Shown: positions 38,834 through 53,232, counted from the first letter of the stretch. The stretch is 64,000 nt of DNA from Oreocharis arfaki (GCA_013398015.1 VZRR01010919.1:1430675-1494674), one strand, 5' to 3'. Translations and numbers: made by a program. The notes: generated from the letters alone by a model not told the origin.

Positions 38834-41800
38834 CTGAAAAGAAAATACACAAAACAAGATTATTTTGAATTTGATTTCCTATTAAAAGTTTAAAGGTAAA
38901 CAAAACAAAACCAAAAACTGAAAAAGCAAAGAGTGTTAACTGCTTATAACACTACAAACAATGTTCTTTCAAGAGGCAAGAAATTCATTCTGCAGTGGCG
39001 TGATCCATAACATTTCCTTGTCTGGTCTTCAAATTAAGACAAAAGCAAATTATTGCAGTTTTAGATACTTTTTTAGACAATGTTTTCTGTTTACAGACAC
39101 TAAGCAAACTTTTATCAAATTCCAAACCTGTACTTTTTTTATTTATCATTCTGGAAAGGTGCATCTGAAGATTTATTAAAGTGTTACCTTTGGTAAAGCT
39201 TCTCATATAAATGTAGAAATGCAATGTATGCAAAAAACCCTGCAAATATGATAGCAAAATACACGCTATATATTTCATAATAATCTATGACTTCAAAAGG
39301 CAGAAATTACACTTCAGTGTTCATAATCTATCTCTACTTTTTCATTTTTTAGGCATAGCAAGCTTATTTGAACAAGAAAAGGCGGGATTGCCAAAGGAAG
39401 AGAAAAGATATATTTGACAAGATCTGGTTTACTCTTCATTATCAAGTCTTCTATAAAATGGAAAATGTTACAGAAATTTCCTGCATACAGTGATTACAGT
39501 CAGTACTTATCTTAAACCAAAGCACAAAATGATGTCTGCCTGGTGTTCTCTTATGTGAGTTTCTGCATATTTTAAATTGGAGAGAGTAACAGTTTAAAAG
39601 GGTTTGTTTGGGTTTTTTTATTAAGATAACCTTAGGATTTCAAAAGTGTTTTTTATGAGATGAGATATGCAAATGTGTACCAGCATGATACCAGGTATTT
39701 CTAGGAGATAGATATTTACAGTTAGCCAATACTTAACTTCAAGTAGTGAATTCAAGGCTAGAGCAAAATACTGATTAGCAAACAAAGCTATTTTGCAATC
39801 CTCTTTTAGTCACTATTCTGAAGATAAAATGATTTACGAGAAACAACTATTTACCTCATGGAAACTGCGTAGGCAGTTGTTTTTTTTTGAAAGTGGATCT
39901 TTTAAGAAACATCTAATTTACATGTATGGGACTGGAATTTATTATTTTGGTATATTTAATGGTATATGCATCATTACGGTGACACTACGAACACCTTCAT
40001 AGCCATTACAAAAGGCAGAGAGAGAAAACGTTCCTAAATGCTTCTCACTATCCTAGAAAGACTCAGATCTAGAAAAGAAGGATTTATGATAGAAGTTAAA
40101 TCATGGAAGAAGATAAAATGGTTTTTGGTATCAAAACCACTCTAACCTTTTTTGGTTTGTTTTTTCTAAAAGCCACCAACTGTTTTGTAGCTATTTAAGC
40201 AACAGAAACAGACAAACTCAAGCTGTGTTTAACTGACAGCCTAAGCTATGCATAGTATTTGCATATTTGTCCTCATCTGCCAGGGGCATGAAGACTGAGG
40301 CCATACAATTTGTAAGAGTTGAGTTCTGCGTGACTGCTTTTCGGGGGTCTAATGCAGAAGTACTCAGCAGGGAAACATGTTTATTCCTCAGGCATTCTGA
40401 AGCTGCAGCGAGCAAACCTTGCCATCTGAATGGATGTAGGCTCCAGGTGGTGGGGAGGGAAAAGAGCACTTAACTTGAACATACTCTAATTCATTTGGGT
40501 GAACTCCAAGAGACTGGGCCAGAAAACAAGTGTCATCTCTGCCTCCCCTAGATAACTTTGCCGGCTGTGGTGTCCTCGAAAAGACAGTCTGGCTTCACTC
40601 TGCTGCAGGTGATGGCTAACACCATTTTACCTACACTCTTGGCAGGGCTGGGGCGGCAGGGAAGACAAGACAAATCCTATTTGGTAGTGTACTGCTCAGA
40701 GCTAGCTACCACATTCAGATTTTAGCCCCTGTAAATTATCAGTCTCATTCTGCAATTTTAAAACTGTGAAGAGCTTTTCTTTAGAGATACACAACCTAGT
40801 AAAAGAGTTCGTTTTCTTAATAAAATCTCTTAAATCATGGATTTGTCACAGTAGCATTCACAAGTCGCTTCGTGTCCAAGTTCAAAAAAGAAATAGAAAA
40901 GGAACAAAAAGTCACACTGACTATTCTCTTTCCTTGAAACACAGGACAATGTTTCTCACTTTATTTAGTGATCGAGAATTGAAAAGAGGTTCTACGAATC
41001 TCTACAAAGGCAATAATGATGTTAATGCTCATTTGAATACTGAAGATTATTTAATTATAAACTCTGGATAACTTTTGCACAAATTGCACAAATATTTCCA
41101 TGAGTAATTTTACAAAATATGTAAATTTAGAGGAAAAACAATTAAATTTATGTATCACATGATCATGAAAAGCGTTGCAATAGTGAGTTGTGTTTCCTAC
41201 TTTTAACTCAAAATAGAGTTTTTGGAAAAATTTGTAAAGGGAGTTTGATCACAGTCCAGGAAAGACATTTTAATGCACTTTAGACATTAACTTTACATCT
41301 AAAGCTTAAGGAAAAATGAACTAATGTATTCTCTCACCACACCTGTTCAGAGAGAGAAGAAAGAATTCAGACAACATATTTACCACAACATTTCTTTTTT
41401 TGTTCACTTCTCATTGCATAGCACAAACTTCTGTAGCTAGTATAATAGTCATATAAGAGCTCTTACATATTGCATGTTTATAAACTATTTATACATTTTT
41501 CCAGAAGAGAAAAATACTTTTATCTTTTTTTTAATATAAAATATAAATTCTGTCTAATACAAAATAATCTGAGAGACTGCTACTGCCACATGTTTGGGTA
41601 CTTCCTGTAGAAAAACTTTATTCACAAATTAAGCAAAGTAATTTGTTAGAACTAGTATATTATTTGCATTTTGTTCTAACACCAACCTTCTAAATATTAC
41701 TACAAATTTTAACACTGCACTTCAAGGCAGTGAGTGATGGACCTTCAACTTATGATCTTAGCTAATTACAGTTGTGGTAAACCAGGTTGCCACAGCTATA

Positions 41801-42530
41801 CTACATTCAAACATTTTCATTTCATACATAATTGAAAGCAGTCTTTACAACAACATCTGGAATTTAAGGACATACATGATGGATGGATGTCACTGACAGA
41901 TAAGGGAATCACAAGGAAACAATGAGACACTCTTAGTAAATACAGGGCACAATTTCATTAACAAATTGCCCTCTTATCTCACTGTCATGGCTGCCTTTTA
42001 CTCCCTTGTTGGAGGAAATGTGAAGCTGATGTTTAAACTACAAGAATGAGGCTCTGTTTATAGGAGATCTTCCCCAGGCTGAAGTAGCAATACAGAGAAA
42101 AACTCAGTTGCTTTATTTGTGTTCTAATTTAGTAAGCATTACTTGTGAAATAGTTGTCTCAATGATACACAAATAGTAAATGGGGATTAAGTATGTCAAC
42201 CTTTACAGTGAGGAAAAGTAATTTAACAGAATTGAGAAAGACAAACTACTAGGAATATACTACAATTATATTCCCTCCAAAAAGGCCTAATAAATTCTAT
42301 ATAATTAGCTACATCCATGAAATGATAACCTACACGTACACCTTAATTCAGTTTTCTAGTACTTTTTCCTTTCATTTTTGAACTAGAATTCATACCAAAA
42401 TAAATAGTTACTTTCTGAAAAATCCCTAGAAAGTAATAATAGAACAAGAAAACACAAAATTTGCTTTTCTGTTCGTTTCATTCATGGAAAGGAGCAGTTC
42501 TATTACACAGTAATTTTTGTCAAAGAACCA

Positions 42531-42569
42531 AATAAAAAACAAACAAACAAACAAAACTAAATAAAAAAT
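42531..42569 (+). repeat. (CAAA)n tract
   Basis: Clean CAAA tetranucleotides at about 42540-42556, within an A-rich stretch. Confidence 0.85.
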
Positions 42570-43685
42570 CTCCGCTATGATTTATTTCACAAGTTTTCTG
42601 ATATTGTCTGTGCAACCACAGAAGGTGTGCAGAAACCTAAAAGTGACAATACAAACACACTGGAATCTAAGCTCAGTTCTCCAGTCTCATATATTGCAAT
42701 TTCTGAAGCAGTGATATTCCTAGGGTTTACTTCATTCAAACTCAAAAATAGTAGAAAAATGGAAATATTTGCTGTTTCCTTCCATTCAGTGCAAGTTTTG
42801 TAGCTGTATCTGTTACCTAGGAAACAGCTAAAAGTTAGGTTTTGAGTGCTATTGTCCTTCTAGACGGTACTGAATCGATGGTATATGCCTATAATAGAAA
42901 AAAAAAGTTCTGTTTGACAATTAGTCTTCCTTAATTTGTAAGAGAAAAAATTATCACAAATATAACTAATTATTTATGAAAAGATGTCAAAGGAATATAC
43001 CCACTATTAACACCTGCAGAAAAATATTAAAGATTCAGCTAAGATAACAGTTGAGGGAACACTTCTTACATCCAAAGTCAGACATCAGATTCTTGTATTT
43101 TGCAGTTTTTAGAAAAACACAAAGAAGAAAATAATGCACATATTTTAAAAGCACAATAAGCAAACCACTTGATTGCTGTTCTCAGTTCTATCATCACATT
43201 CATGGGTAATATTTTGATCTTTCATTGCCTGAGCCTCTCCATTTAGCAGGAACAACCCTTATGTCAGAGAGCTAACATTCATGGCATGTCTATCCCTATA
43301 AAAGTCATCAGCTGCTGAGATGCAATTTGATTCTGAGCTATTTATGATTTTGCACTGAGTTTAATCTTTACCTGTATCTACTGATAGATTTTTATCTATA
43401 TCTACATAGCACAAATGATTTCCACGTTTTTCCTTTAAAATAACTTTGTATCTATCAGACATGGCAACTAGTTTTCAGTGAAGCATATCTCATAGGAACA
43501 GTTCTAAATAATCCAAAACCGATATATACATAAATTAGATTCCTGGAAATAGAGTAGACCTGATAAGCAGCAAGCCTACTTTTAACCTTCTACATTCTGA
43601 ACATAATCAGAATAATCTAATTAGCCAAAAAAATTAACTTCAAAATTACAAATTATATTGCATGAAGCAAACAGGAGAAATTAAT

Positions 43686-43770
43686 CCAAGATTATATATA
43701 TATATATACATACACACATACAGAAACTAACAGAGATATGCACACACACATTCATATGCACATACACACC
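43686..43770 (+). repeat. TA/CA dinucleotide-rich compound region
   Basis: A (TA)n run near 43695-43709 passes into interrupted (CA)n stretches up to about 43770. Confidence 0.85.
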
Positions 43771-44360
43771 CCAGTACACAGGATGAACTCATTATAGATA
43801 CGATCTGATATCAATTCAATTTCAAACATAACATAAGAGGCAACTTGAAGGTCTTCATCCATTCAGCTCTTTTTCAAGATCTGTCTATAGATAAAGCATG
43901 AAAGTTGTAACCTTACTTGTAGCTCTAGCAAATAAAGGCACATTTTAGAGCACTAAAATTGCTTAGGTTTATCTGAAAGAAACTTCAAGTTCAGATATCA
44001 TTTCACAATATCTTATTTTTCAATATAAAACTCTTATCTTCCATACCCAGAGGTCAAAAGTTTTGACCCTTACTCTTTGATTTCCTCACAGAAGCTCTGG
44101 AACTAGAAGAGAAACAATCTCACCTGTACATAGAACTGAATTTTGACCTATGGTCCAGAGTTTGAGGTGGGTGGAGAGGAAAGCTTTATACTCAAAAGCA
44201 AATAAACAGGGATGAACATCAAAGGTTTTCCCTGCTGCAGCTATGTTTTAAATAAAAGGTGAGAATTTTCTAGCTTTTTTTTTAAAAACATGAAACTTCA
44301 GGACTGCAATTTCCGGCCCAGCAGCTGCTCAGCTTTAGATATTCAGACTGTCTAAAAAAT

Positions 44361-44444
44361 AAAAAAGAAAAAAAGGAAAAAAGGAAGGAAAAAAAAAAAA
44401 GAGAAAAAAGAAAGAAGAGAAAAAGAGAAAAAAAGAAAAAAAGA
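44361..44444 (+). repeat. 84-nt uninterrupted polypurine tract
   Basis: Every base from 44361 to 44444 is A or G, dominated by A runs with single or paired G. It starts just after an A-rich stretch interrupted by one T at 44360 and ends at the C at 44445. Confidence 0.9.
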
Positions 44445-45067
44445 CATTTTAAATCTGTGTTTGGCTTCTTTTTGCAGGGAGAGTAATTTACACAGCACTC
44501 AAACAGCAGATGTGCTGCTTTACATCTTATTGTGTTGCATCTGTACTTTCTAATGACATATATAATTATCTAAATCTAAATTTGGCATTACTGTCAAAGT
44601 CGAGATACTCAGGTGTTAAGGACTTCAATCACTCAATTCTATTGTGTAAACAGGTCTAAGCAGCTACAAAAACTGTTTAGAATATTCAACAGTGTTGTCT
44701 GTTTTTTATGTGATTTACATATAAAAATACCTCCCACATAAAAAACCACCCAATTATCCAGAGATAGGCACACAAATACAAAATTTTAAAGTTTCATCTG
44801 TCACTGTCCTTGGAAAATACTTCTAAGTGATTACCATAGCTGGTAGATAAAATATAAAAGAATCTAGACTTTCAAAGCCTTAGTTGCACCTTGTAAATAA
44901 GGAATAATGCTGTCTTTTCCTCAGATATCACCAGTTAAAATGTTCTTAACCATTTTGATTTTTCAAAACTAAAAATCATTAGAAAGAAGTAATAATTTCA
45001 TTTAATTACACATATTGGCACAAGTCTGGTGTCCAGTCTTATCTGGAGACACATATAAAAAGCTTTT

Positions 45068-45135
45068 CTGTGCTTAAACAATAAATCAATAACTGTGTGC
45101 TTAAATAATAAATCTGTGCTTAAATCAATAAATAG
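45068..45135 (+). repeat. Three tandem ~22-bp units (TGTGCTTAAA..AATAAAT)
   Basis: Copies begin near 45068, 45092 and 45114. Each contains TGTGCTTAAA followed by AATAAAT, with small indels between copies. It is a short, recent-looking local duplication. Confidence 0.8.
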
Positions 45136-46577
45136 TTCAGATAAACTATTCAGATTTTCCTTAGAGAAATGCCATTTAGATTAAATAGCAGTAGAAGCTG
45201 TAATAAATTTGCATTAAGAAAATGGAAAAATAGGTAATACTATTTCAACTCTTTTTTTCTTTTTTTTCCCGGACTAGAAATTGTTAGAAACATTTTATGA
45301 AGTGAGAAAGATTAACTAAAAAAGTAACTACAAAACGTAGAAAAGTACGGAAACCAGCATGCGGGGTAGTGGTGTGTGTTGGTCTTCTGGTTGTTAATGA
45401 GGAGTAGTTCTTACATCACAAATCTCTTGATAGAAGAAAATAGGTCATATAAACTTTCACCTTCAAGGTGACATTTGAAAGCTATAGCAGGTTGACAATA
45501 ATGAGCAGAACATCATTTTCCACAGCTGAGAAAACAGTGAATGTTGAGCTTGTGTGGACTGCATGTTAGCATCACAAGCACTGTAAGCAGTGCTAGTCCG
45601 TAACTGAAAAATTCAAGACTCTTCTACAGGATTGACCCTGTCTTGAAACAACAGAAATCCACGCTGCTTTCACACAGTGACTTCAGTTCTCAGAATGATA
45701 TGTCTTGTTTGTCATGTCTTGTATGCTTACTTTGAGACATTATACCATGGCAAAGAGACGAAAATGGGTGCATTTAACAAATGAAGGATTTGTTTTGTTT
45801 TTTTTTTCTTGTATCCAGTTGAAGCTTTTAGACCAGTTTTTCTATTTGTTTCATACATCTTAAAAAAAACAATGTTCCATTTCATCAATAAACATTAATA
45901 AGATAATCTGAACTTCTCTGTCCTTTTTAAAATAAATTTGAGAGAGAAAAAGAGAAAAGCAGTGTGTCCCAGAGGAAGGCATCATTAAAAATGAAAGTTG
46001 AGACAGAAGTTTAATGCAGCATTTTATTTTCCCCTCTAGTAGAGTTAATGCAACCATTGCTGTTACTCTTCCTCCCACAAAGCTTAAACAATTTTTGACG
46101 TGAACTATCTAAAGTGATACTACGAAAGTTGTGAAATGCTCTAGGCCTACATTTTTAAAAAAAAAAAGAAAAAAAGAAAAAGCATTCCAAATCCAGCAAG
46201 AAAACACTTATGGGATGTAAGCTTCATCAGAAAATCTATGCAGAATTCCACTTTTGCTTCTTGGGAGGCATGTGTCAGAGGGCTCTCTCTTATTAAAAAC
46301 AAACAAAGAAGCAAAAAGTTACTGAAAGAGATGAAATATTAAGTCACAAGCTTCCTTTTCCCAAAAGCTTCCCAAAGATGTGCAGTATTATTAGGTTTAT
46401 GAAGACTGGGCCTAATTAAAACGTTGGGGGAAAGAAAAAAAGGAGACAGTTCTGTTGCTCTATTTCCATTTCTTCCATTGTTTCACCTTTACCACAGTTG
46501 GGTTTTGGTAGTAATTGCAGAAGCTGTTACATTCAGTCTTTTGCCATAGGAAAAACAGACTTAGTTTTATAGGCGTG

Positions 46578-46598
46578 TATATATATATATATATATAT
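46578..46598 (+). repeat. (TA)n microsatellite
   Basis: 21 bp of alternating T and A, flanked by GTG on the left and GGAACC on the right. Confidence 0.9.
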
Positions 46599-47144
46599 GG
46601 AACCAAAACTAAACAATAACTTGGCATCACACACACTTGTGCCTGAATTTCTGCTCATAGTACTCGAGGTTAAAGTCGTGTAAATCAATGCAAGAGAAAA
46701 GCTAGGCCTACATAACCTGACTGTGTTATTTAGAGATGTAGCATGCACATGGCAAAGTTCTCAGATTATGCACAAATTTCAACCACTCTTCCTCAAACAG
46801 TATTTTGATCATTGTTTTCTTTCAGTCACAGAAAAGGCTACCTAGAGAAAATAGATCAATATTTGAATTTAATATTCTTGAATTCCTATACATACATTTT
46901 TCAGTAGACATTTCTCATCTAAGGTTTGATGCAGAAAGGCATCAGAAGAAATCAGATTCCAGCTTTTCACGAATTGCAATGAAATTCATAACTTTGTTTT
47001 CTTACAGCTGAAGCTTTGTTTCTAAGTGTTTTGTTCAGCATTTAATCTTCAGCAGAAATTGTCCTTATTCACGTAGATTTAGGGATTTTAAAAGAAGTTT
47101 TATTTCTATTTGGTTTCATATTAATTCTGTGTTTCTAGATACAA

Positions 47145-47353
47145 TCCTTCACATACTTCAAAAAGGGTTGTAAAGCATTGGAACAGGCTACCCAGGAAAG
47201 TGATGGAGTCATCAACCCTGGAAGTGTTCAAGAAACATGTGGATATGACACCAGAAGACATGGCTGAATGGTGAACGCACTGCTGGTGCTGGGTAAACAG
47301 CTGAACATGATTTTAAACGTCTTTTCCAACATCATCAATGATATGATTCAAAT
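47145..47353 (+). mobile_element. CR1 3'-end fragment
   Basis: Plus strand contains aaagcattggaacaggctac, then caggaaagtgatggagtcat, and ends in acgtcttttccaacatcat followed by an ATGATATGATTC-like terminal repeat. These follow the order of the CR1 ORF2 terminus and 3' UTR. Stops and substitutions show it is inactive. Edges are approximate at the left and within a few bases at the right. Confidence 0.88.
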
Positions 47354-50300
47354 TAAACCAATCTGAAGGTAATAAGAATCCGTATTTTCCTACCATTTTA
47401 AGATCTCTGTTTTCAAGTTACCACTTTGCTTGATCAGAATAAAATGAAGGGGATTGATTGTTGGGGTTTTTCTTTAAATTTGTGCTAATTCTAATTTCAA
47501 GTTATTATAATCTTTTTGCTTTCTCTCTGTGACTGATGGATAGTGTTTTGTTACTAATTATTACTTAATTAATTCTGCCTTCCAAAACTAAAGCTGACTG
47601 TCTCCTAGCCATAACTCAAGAGAAGTGTCAGACATACCAAGATTTCTAAATGAAGAGTACCATGTCTGCCATTACAATTAACCTGCCAAAACAAAGTTAT
47701 ACACGGACCAGCTTTTGCATCTGAACTGAACACATCTAAATATGTTATTTCAGCATTAATTTCATTTTGCTTACGGATTCTGAGATCTGGCACTGCATAC
47801 CCCAGAGGTAACTTTCAAAGCAAGCACTTAATGAAATTAGAGTTTAAACAGTTTTAATGTTTCTGTAATTGTATGCCTTTCCCTTGAATAGCACTTTTTT
47901 TGTTTGTTTTCACCATTTTTAAGCAGCAAAAGTCTCTTTAGGATAAAAATAGATAAACTGAAAAAATCAAGGTATTCTCTTAATTAAAGGATAACAGCCG
48001 ACTTGAAAGAGCATTTGTGGATAATACACCATATAACAAATATTATTGCAATTTTAGATGTTAAAAACGCTTTCCAGACCTGTATTGTTTCACGTCAATA
48101 AAGAGTGGAAAGCTTTCATCAATTTTTTATTATTCTCACAGTCAAATAAAATGTATCTCATTTATGTTTGTGTTTCCCAGCTAATGACTTTTCTTGAGAA
48201 GACATTAGGGATCACTGAGCCTGATGCTGAGATTGTGGAAGCTTATCTTTGTATTACATAACACATACACTGCTTCCTGAACAGGTACAGTTACTGTATT
48301 TTATATAAAGTCTCTGAAACAGGTGGTCTGGTGTATGTATATAAACACGACAGGGATCACAAGATAACATCTAACACTTTAAAATATGGACTTTCAACCC
48401 ATCGACTAGTATGCGCCACAGAGCATCTATTCCTTCACAGCAGACTATGTAAACCAACAGCTTTCATTCTATACGTCTCCTCTTCACAGATAAATGAAGG
48501 GAGCTAGTGTAAGATTTCAAAATATGTAATCTGCAAAATGGATACAATTCTTGTCTATTTGTAGAAGAGTTACACCCCCATCTGCTATTTGTATTTTCCT
48601 CCCTTCAAACTTCGACTTTAAAGTAAATAGGCTTCCAGTCTCTAGAAACAAATACTGAATGAAAAAAGGACTTTATAGGCTGTTTTTTGGGGTATTTCTC
48701 TTTGGGGGGATTCTCATCTCACACCATACTAAAATGCTCTGCCCCCACCATATATTTTGTAAAGTTTCTGCACAGTCTTGAAGCCATACAGATTCAGCTG
48801 GTTTTTGGAGAAGGAGCCATGTTCTCCTTCCAAGAAGTTTTTCCTCACCAGAAAGCAAATGCCAAAAGTACAGCAAGAGCAGAGAATCTTTCAGTGACTG
48901 AATTAAACTAACATCTGCATACTGAAAAGACCCTTAAGTGTGAAAGAAAGTTATGTATATTTGTTAAGAAAAAGTACGAATTTTTACCAATAGCACTTAA
49001 TATATCCATAGATCTCTAAACTAATAACTTAGGGAAAAGGGCCAAGTTTTCCTCAGAACTACTGAAGAAATCATTATATTCAAATTCGTCCTTAATATAA
49101 TGAAAAAACCAATTTTCAAAATACCATACCTTATCATATGACATATTATTTTAGAATAAAATCAGTTCCAGTTTCAAATGTAATATTTGAGCTACCCCTG
49201 TTAAAGGACAGTAGCAGCAGTGCTGGTTAACAGAACTGTAACAGCAGGAAAGTAATGCAAGACGAGGCGAGGACAACATATCTATTGTGAAAACACGTTT
49301 GTTTCAATATTCAAATTGCTAAACAACAGGCACAAAAGTCAAACAAGTTAACAAATAAGAGTAGATACATTAAACATTAAATGTGAATAAAGAGTAACCC
49401 CCTGACATGTGATATTGCTATTACAGTTCTAGAGATAATATGTTGGGAAATTATGTCAGAAACAGGGTGTGTGCATAAATATATATACTCATGTGTACTG
49501 ACAATAGTAAAGCAACAGCCAAGTTCATATTCAAATAATATAGAAGACAAGTTTTTGTTCAAAGCATTTAATATTTGGAAAGGAAAACATTTAAAATTTG
49601 TTCAAAGCAAATTATCCTGCTAAGAACAGGAAAATCGTATCTGCGTAATACTGCTTAAGATATCACTGCAGAACAAGTTTAGCTGCTGTAAAGTTTCTGT
49701 TGTTTCAGAAAAAACAGGAACACAGTGGGAACACTACAATAAAGTAATAGCTGTTGTACAGAAATAATTGGAGCTATAAACAAGTATCCTCCGTTCTTTT
49801 TTTTTTTTTGCTAAATAGAAATCAAATCCACAAACCCATTTAAGAAACTCTAGAAACAAACTTACATATAAATTTCATCTTAGTTGGTTGCTTGAAATAG
49901 CAGGCACAGATTTGATTTAGATAAAATTCCCTCCATTTTAGTTTCTCATATCAAACAACATCATGGTAAAGAAATTGTTTCGAAAAAAGATATTCCCTTT
50001 TCATACATGAGAGAAAATGCACAAATACAATTGTACTACTACTATCAGATTACTTAGTGGATTTGGTCAAACTCTATTCTATTTTTGTAAACTCATTCTA
50101 GTAGAAAAGGAATGCACAAGAAATTTATAGAAAACTTATGTATTGTGTAAAAACATATTTTATATGCACTGAAAAATGGTGACAAAATCTCTAGTGATTC
50201 AGTGTGACTGAATTCTGCATTCTAGTACCAGACTTTTCACATTGTAAGGAATTAGACACACAAAGCAAATGTTCAAAAATCCCTGCCTATAAATAAAAAG

Positions 50301-50710
50301 CACGTATTAATTACTATTATTCTTGAAGTCTTCTAATTCTTGTATCCATAGGCATATCAAACTGATTTAAAGACTGAAATCTTCAGAAAAAGCAGTACAT
50401 TGGAAAGAAGACTGTACTGTGACATGTCCCCCACTGTCCGAATGGACGACACTGTTAAGGATTTGTAAATTTACACAGGTTTAACCTAAATTTGGCTCTA
50501 GAGCCTGACTGAAAAGGGAGAAGGGGACAAAAAAGGTGAAAAACAGCTTCATATTACCCTAACTCTGAGATTATTTCCAAGTTAGGTAGTTTTCAGAACT
50601 TCCTACCATCGACAAGTAACCCGAATTTAGTCTGTCATCTAACTTGGAGAATGAATTCTATCATTTACAACCAAGAAGTACCACAACATTCACATAATAG
50701 AGGCAAGGAA

Positions 50711-50777
50711 TGTTATTGCTGCTGTTATCATTATGATGACTACTAGTGCTACTACTACTACTGTTATTATTATTATT
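50711..50777 (+). repeat. Imperfect trinucleotide repeat (CTG/CTA/TTA)
   Basis: Triplet-periodic stretch that grades from GCTGCTG-like into (CTA)n and then (TTA)n. On the minus strand it creates an Asn/Ser-rich open frame (50661-50978) that is not a gene. Confidence 0.85.
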
Positions 50778-52962
50778 CCTGTTCTGAGAAAAAAGTGGGA
50801 TTAAATAGTAAGAGTAATTTTGTTTACAAGACATTCCAATAGCCCTGAAAAAGCAATATATTGCAGGCTTTCCAGAAAGACTTGCTCTGCAAATAACATT
50901 GAGGATGAAACGCAATCTTTTTTTCTCTTTTTTTCCTACATTCCCTGCCCAGTAGGGGGAAGTGGTGAGAATGGACATAAAATTGTCTTTTAAAAATTAA
51001 AAAATAACCCTTAAGATGGATAAATCTGAAGATGTTAAAATTTATTGGTACCATTCCTGTCTTGCTTTTTTTAGCATTTTTAGCATTTACATCTGTAAAT
51101 ACAGATGTTCTTTGCATCTGGGTTAACAGGGGGCTGTTCCTGGATTCTGCTTCGTATTAAAGGAAAACATGAATCCAAAAATTCTGACTTTCACACTTCT
51201 CAGAAATTATTAATCCATTAGATGTATTGGCAGGAAATAAAATGAACAGCATTTAGATACAGATTATCACTTTTATAAATGGATAATCTTATTTTGCCTT
51301 CCAACTTTGCCCATTCTGTTGTCAGGAGAGATAGTCAAGATCCTCTCACAAATACTGAAAATATATTTTTGAAGTCTCAAACTTCAGTAAATGTTCAGTA
51401 AAAGCCAGTAAATGTTAAGAAAATTTAATTACCAGTAACCAGAATTCTCTGAGATGCAAGGCGAACCTGTGCATTTAGTTGTTGTGAATGCCAAATGTTA
51501 AGAAATATTTTCAGCCTTGTAATGAATGGGACAATTCATCAGCATGTAAACTGCATGCAGCATGGCCACTGGTGCATACTCTACACATAACATAACACTA
51601 GACTGGAATAAATAGGAAAAGGCTGGAAAGCAAGGGTACATGACATGCAGTTCTAGAAGAGCTCCCTTTTCGTTAAATTAATGATTCTTTAAAACTCTAA
51701 GGAATTGTCACTATGTCAATTCAGATAGTGACTTCAAGAAATGCCCTGACCAATTAAAATTACTTTGGGTCCTACCTGGGAATAACAATCTTCGTTAAAA
51801 GCTGTTAACCATAGCTAATTCAGCAAGGATACACTGCTGTGTGAGAGTAAACAGAAACTGCAAGGAACCACGATAACTATCTCCAAGAAAGGGGTTATCT
51901 AGTTACATTTGTAGGTCAGCTGAAGTGTGTTGTAAAACTTCAAAGCAGTTTCATCTGTTCTGACTTGTAAGAGGTTTAAAAAAATCTGTTAGGCTACAAA
52001 AATCCACCAAGACAAATGATCAAGAATTTGGGGACTTCATTTCAGGTCAAATACCTGATATATGGCCAGCTTCATAGCATCACAAATCCTTCTGAAAAAA
52101 GTATCAGTAAGTTGAGAAGACACACACTAATGAAGGTGGAATTTTGTTACTTAATATGAACCTCTAACTTACACCAAACACACTGCTTACACTTATTCTG
52201 AAGAGATGTGAATGTGAAGAGAGTTCTTCTGGAAGGGCCTTTCAAGTTTAAGAATAATCTAAACAACTTTTTTCAATCCCCTTGAAGAATGCTTTTTATT
52301 TGGATATAGTTTGTATCAACAGAGACAAGAGGGCTGTAACCCAAACTCAAAACTATTCCAAGTAACAGAAATGAACACATTAAGAAGAGAACATTTTACC
52401 TTAATGGCCTTAATTCTCATGTTCAGTAAATTAGCGTGTGTCAGCAAAGTGAATTATACTCTATTCTCAGAGTCTTCACTCCTGAAAATAAAGCTGATCT
52501 GACCTTAAAGAAGGTGAGGACAACAGCCTTCCTAGGCCTGAATGAGTGCCCAGGCTTCAGAGGTATCCCTGAGGCTTCTTGGCAGGCTCAGTCTCAGATC
52601 CTGAACAGGTGCCAGAGGGCAACAAGAATTTGAAGAAGAGAAACTGGAAAAGACTTAAATGTGAAAGACCTGACAATAAAACATTCTGCAAAAAGTGAGA
52701 TCACCTCACTAAGTCACGTTCCTTACCAGGCAGCAGGGGACAATCATGGCATGGCACTGACACTTCTGCTTCTAGAGGCTTTTTACTCATTTGTTGGCTC
52801 AGATCAACACCTTTGGTTTTCACAGGGGGAGCTTCTAATTGCAAGGCATGAGCTCAGGTGCATTTCAGGTGCTGAGAGCAGAGATTCTGGCTACAAACTG
52901 AGAAACCAATCTATATAATCTTCTACCATTACACAGTTCCAAAGGACTAAGAAAAAGGCAAG

Positions 52963-52978
52963 AAAAAAAAAAAAAAAA
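52963..52978 (+). repeat. A16 homopolymer
   Basis: 16 consecutive A downstream of a GC-richer stretch (about 52500-52910). No clear polyadenylation signal precedes it. Confidence 0.85.
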
Positions 52979-53181
52979 GCCTTAGCAGAATAAATTTGAA
53001 AGTTCACATCTGTCAGGTTTGTTGTGAACAGTAGACCAAGCAATTCCTGACCCAGGAAGGTCACAAGCAGGTTAGCAAATATATTATTCCATTTTTTCCT
53101 CAGGGGAAAGAGAGACGAAACACATAAAAGGAAAATCATCAGAATAAGGACAAGTATTTTGAAAAGCAAGTAGGTCTGCTT

Positions 53182-53232
53182 AAAAAAAAAAAAAACAAAA
53201 ACAAAAACAAACAAAAAAAAAAACCCACAAAA
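53182..53232 (+). repeat. Poly-A / CAAAAA tract
   Basis: A14 run followed by CAAAAA units, a second A-run and ACCCAC. On the minus strand it gives artefactual Phe-rich open frames. Confidence 0.85.

Noticed and set aside
50661..50978. Minus-strand frame with Asn- and Ser-rich run
   Set aside because: The Asn/Ser run is simply the translation of the trinucleotide repeat at 50711-50777.
52500..52910. GC-richer segment before an A16 run as a possible retrocopy
   Set aside because: Short open frames here (52436-52633, 52661-52918) match nothing I recognise, and no polyadenylation signal or target duplication was found.
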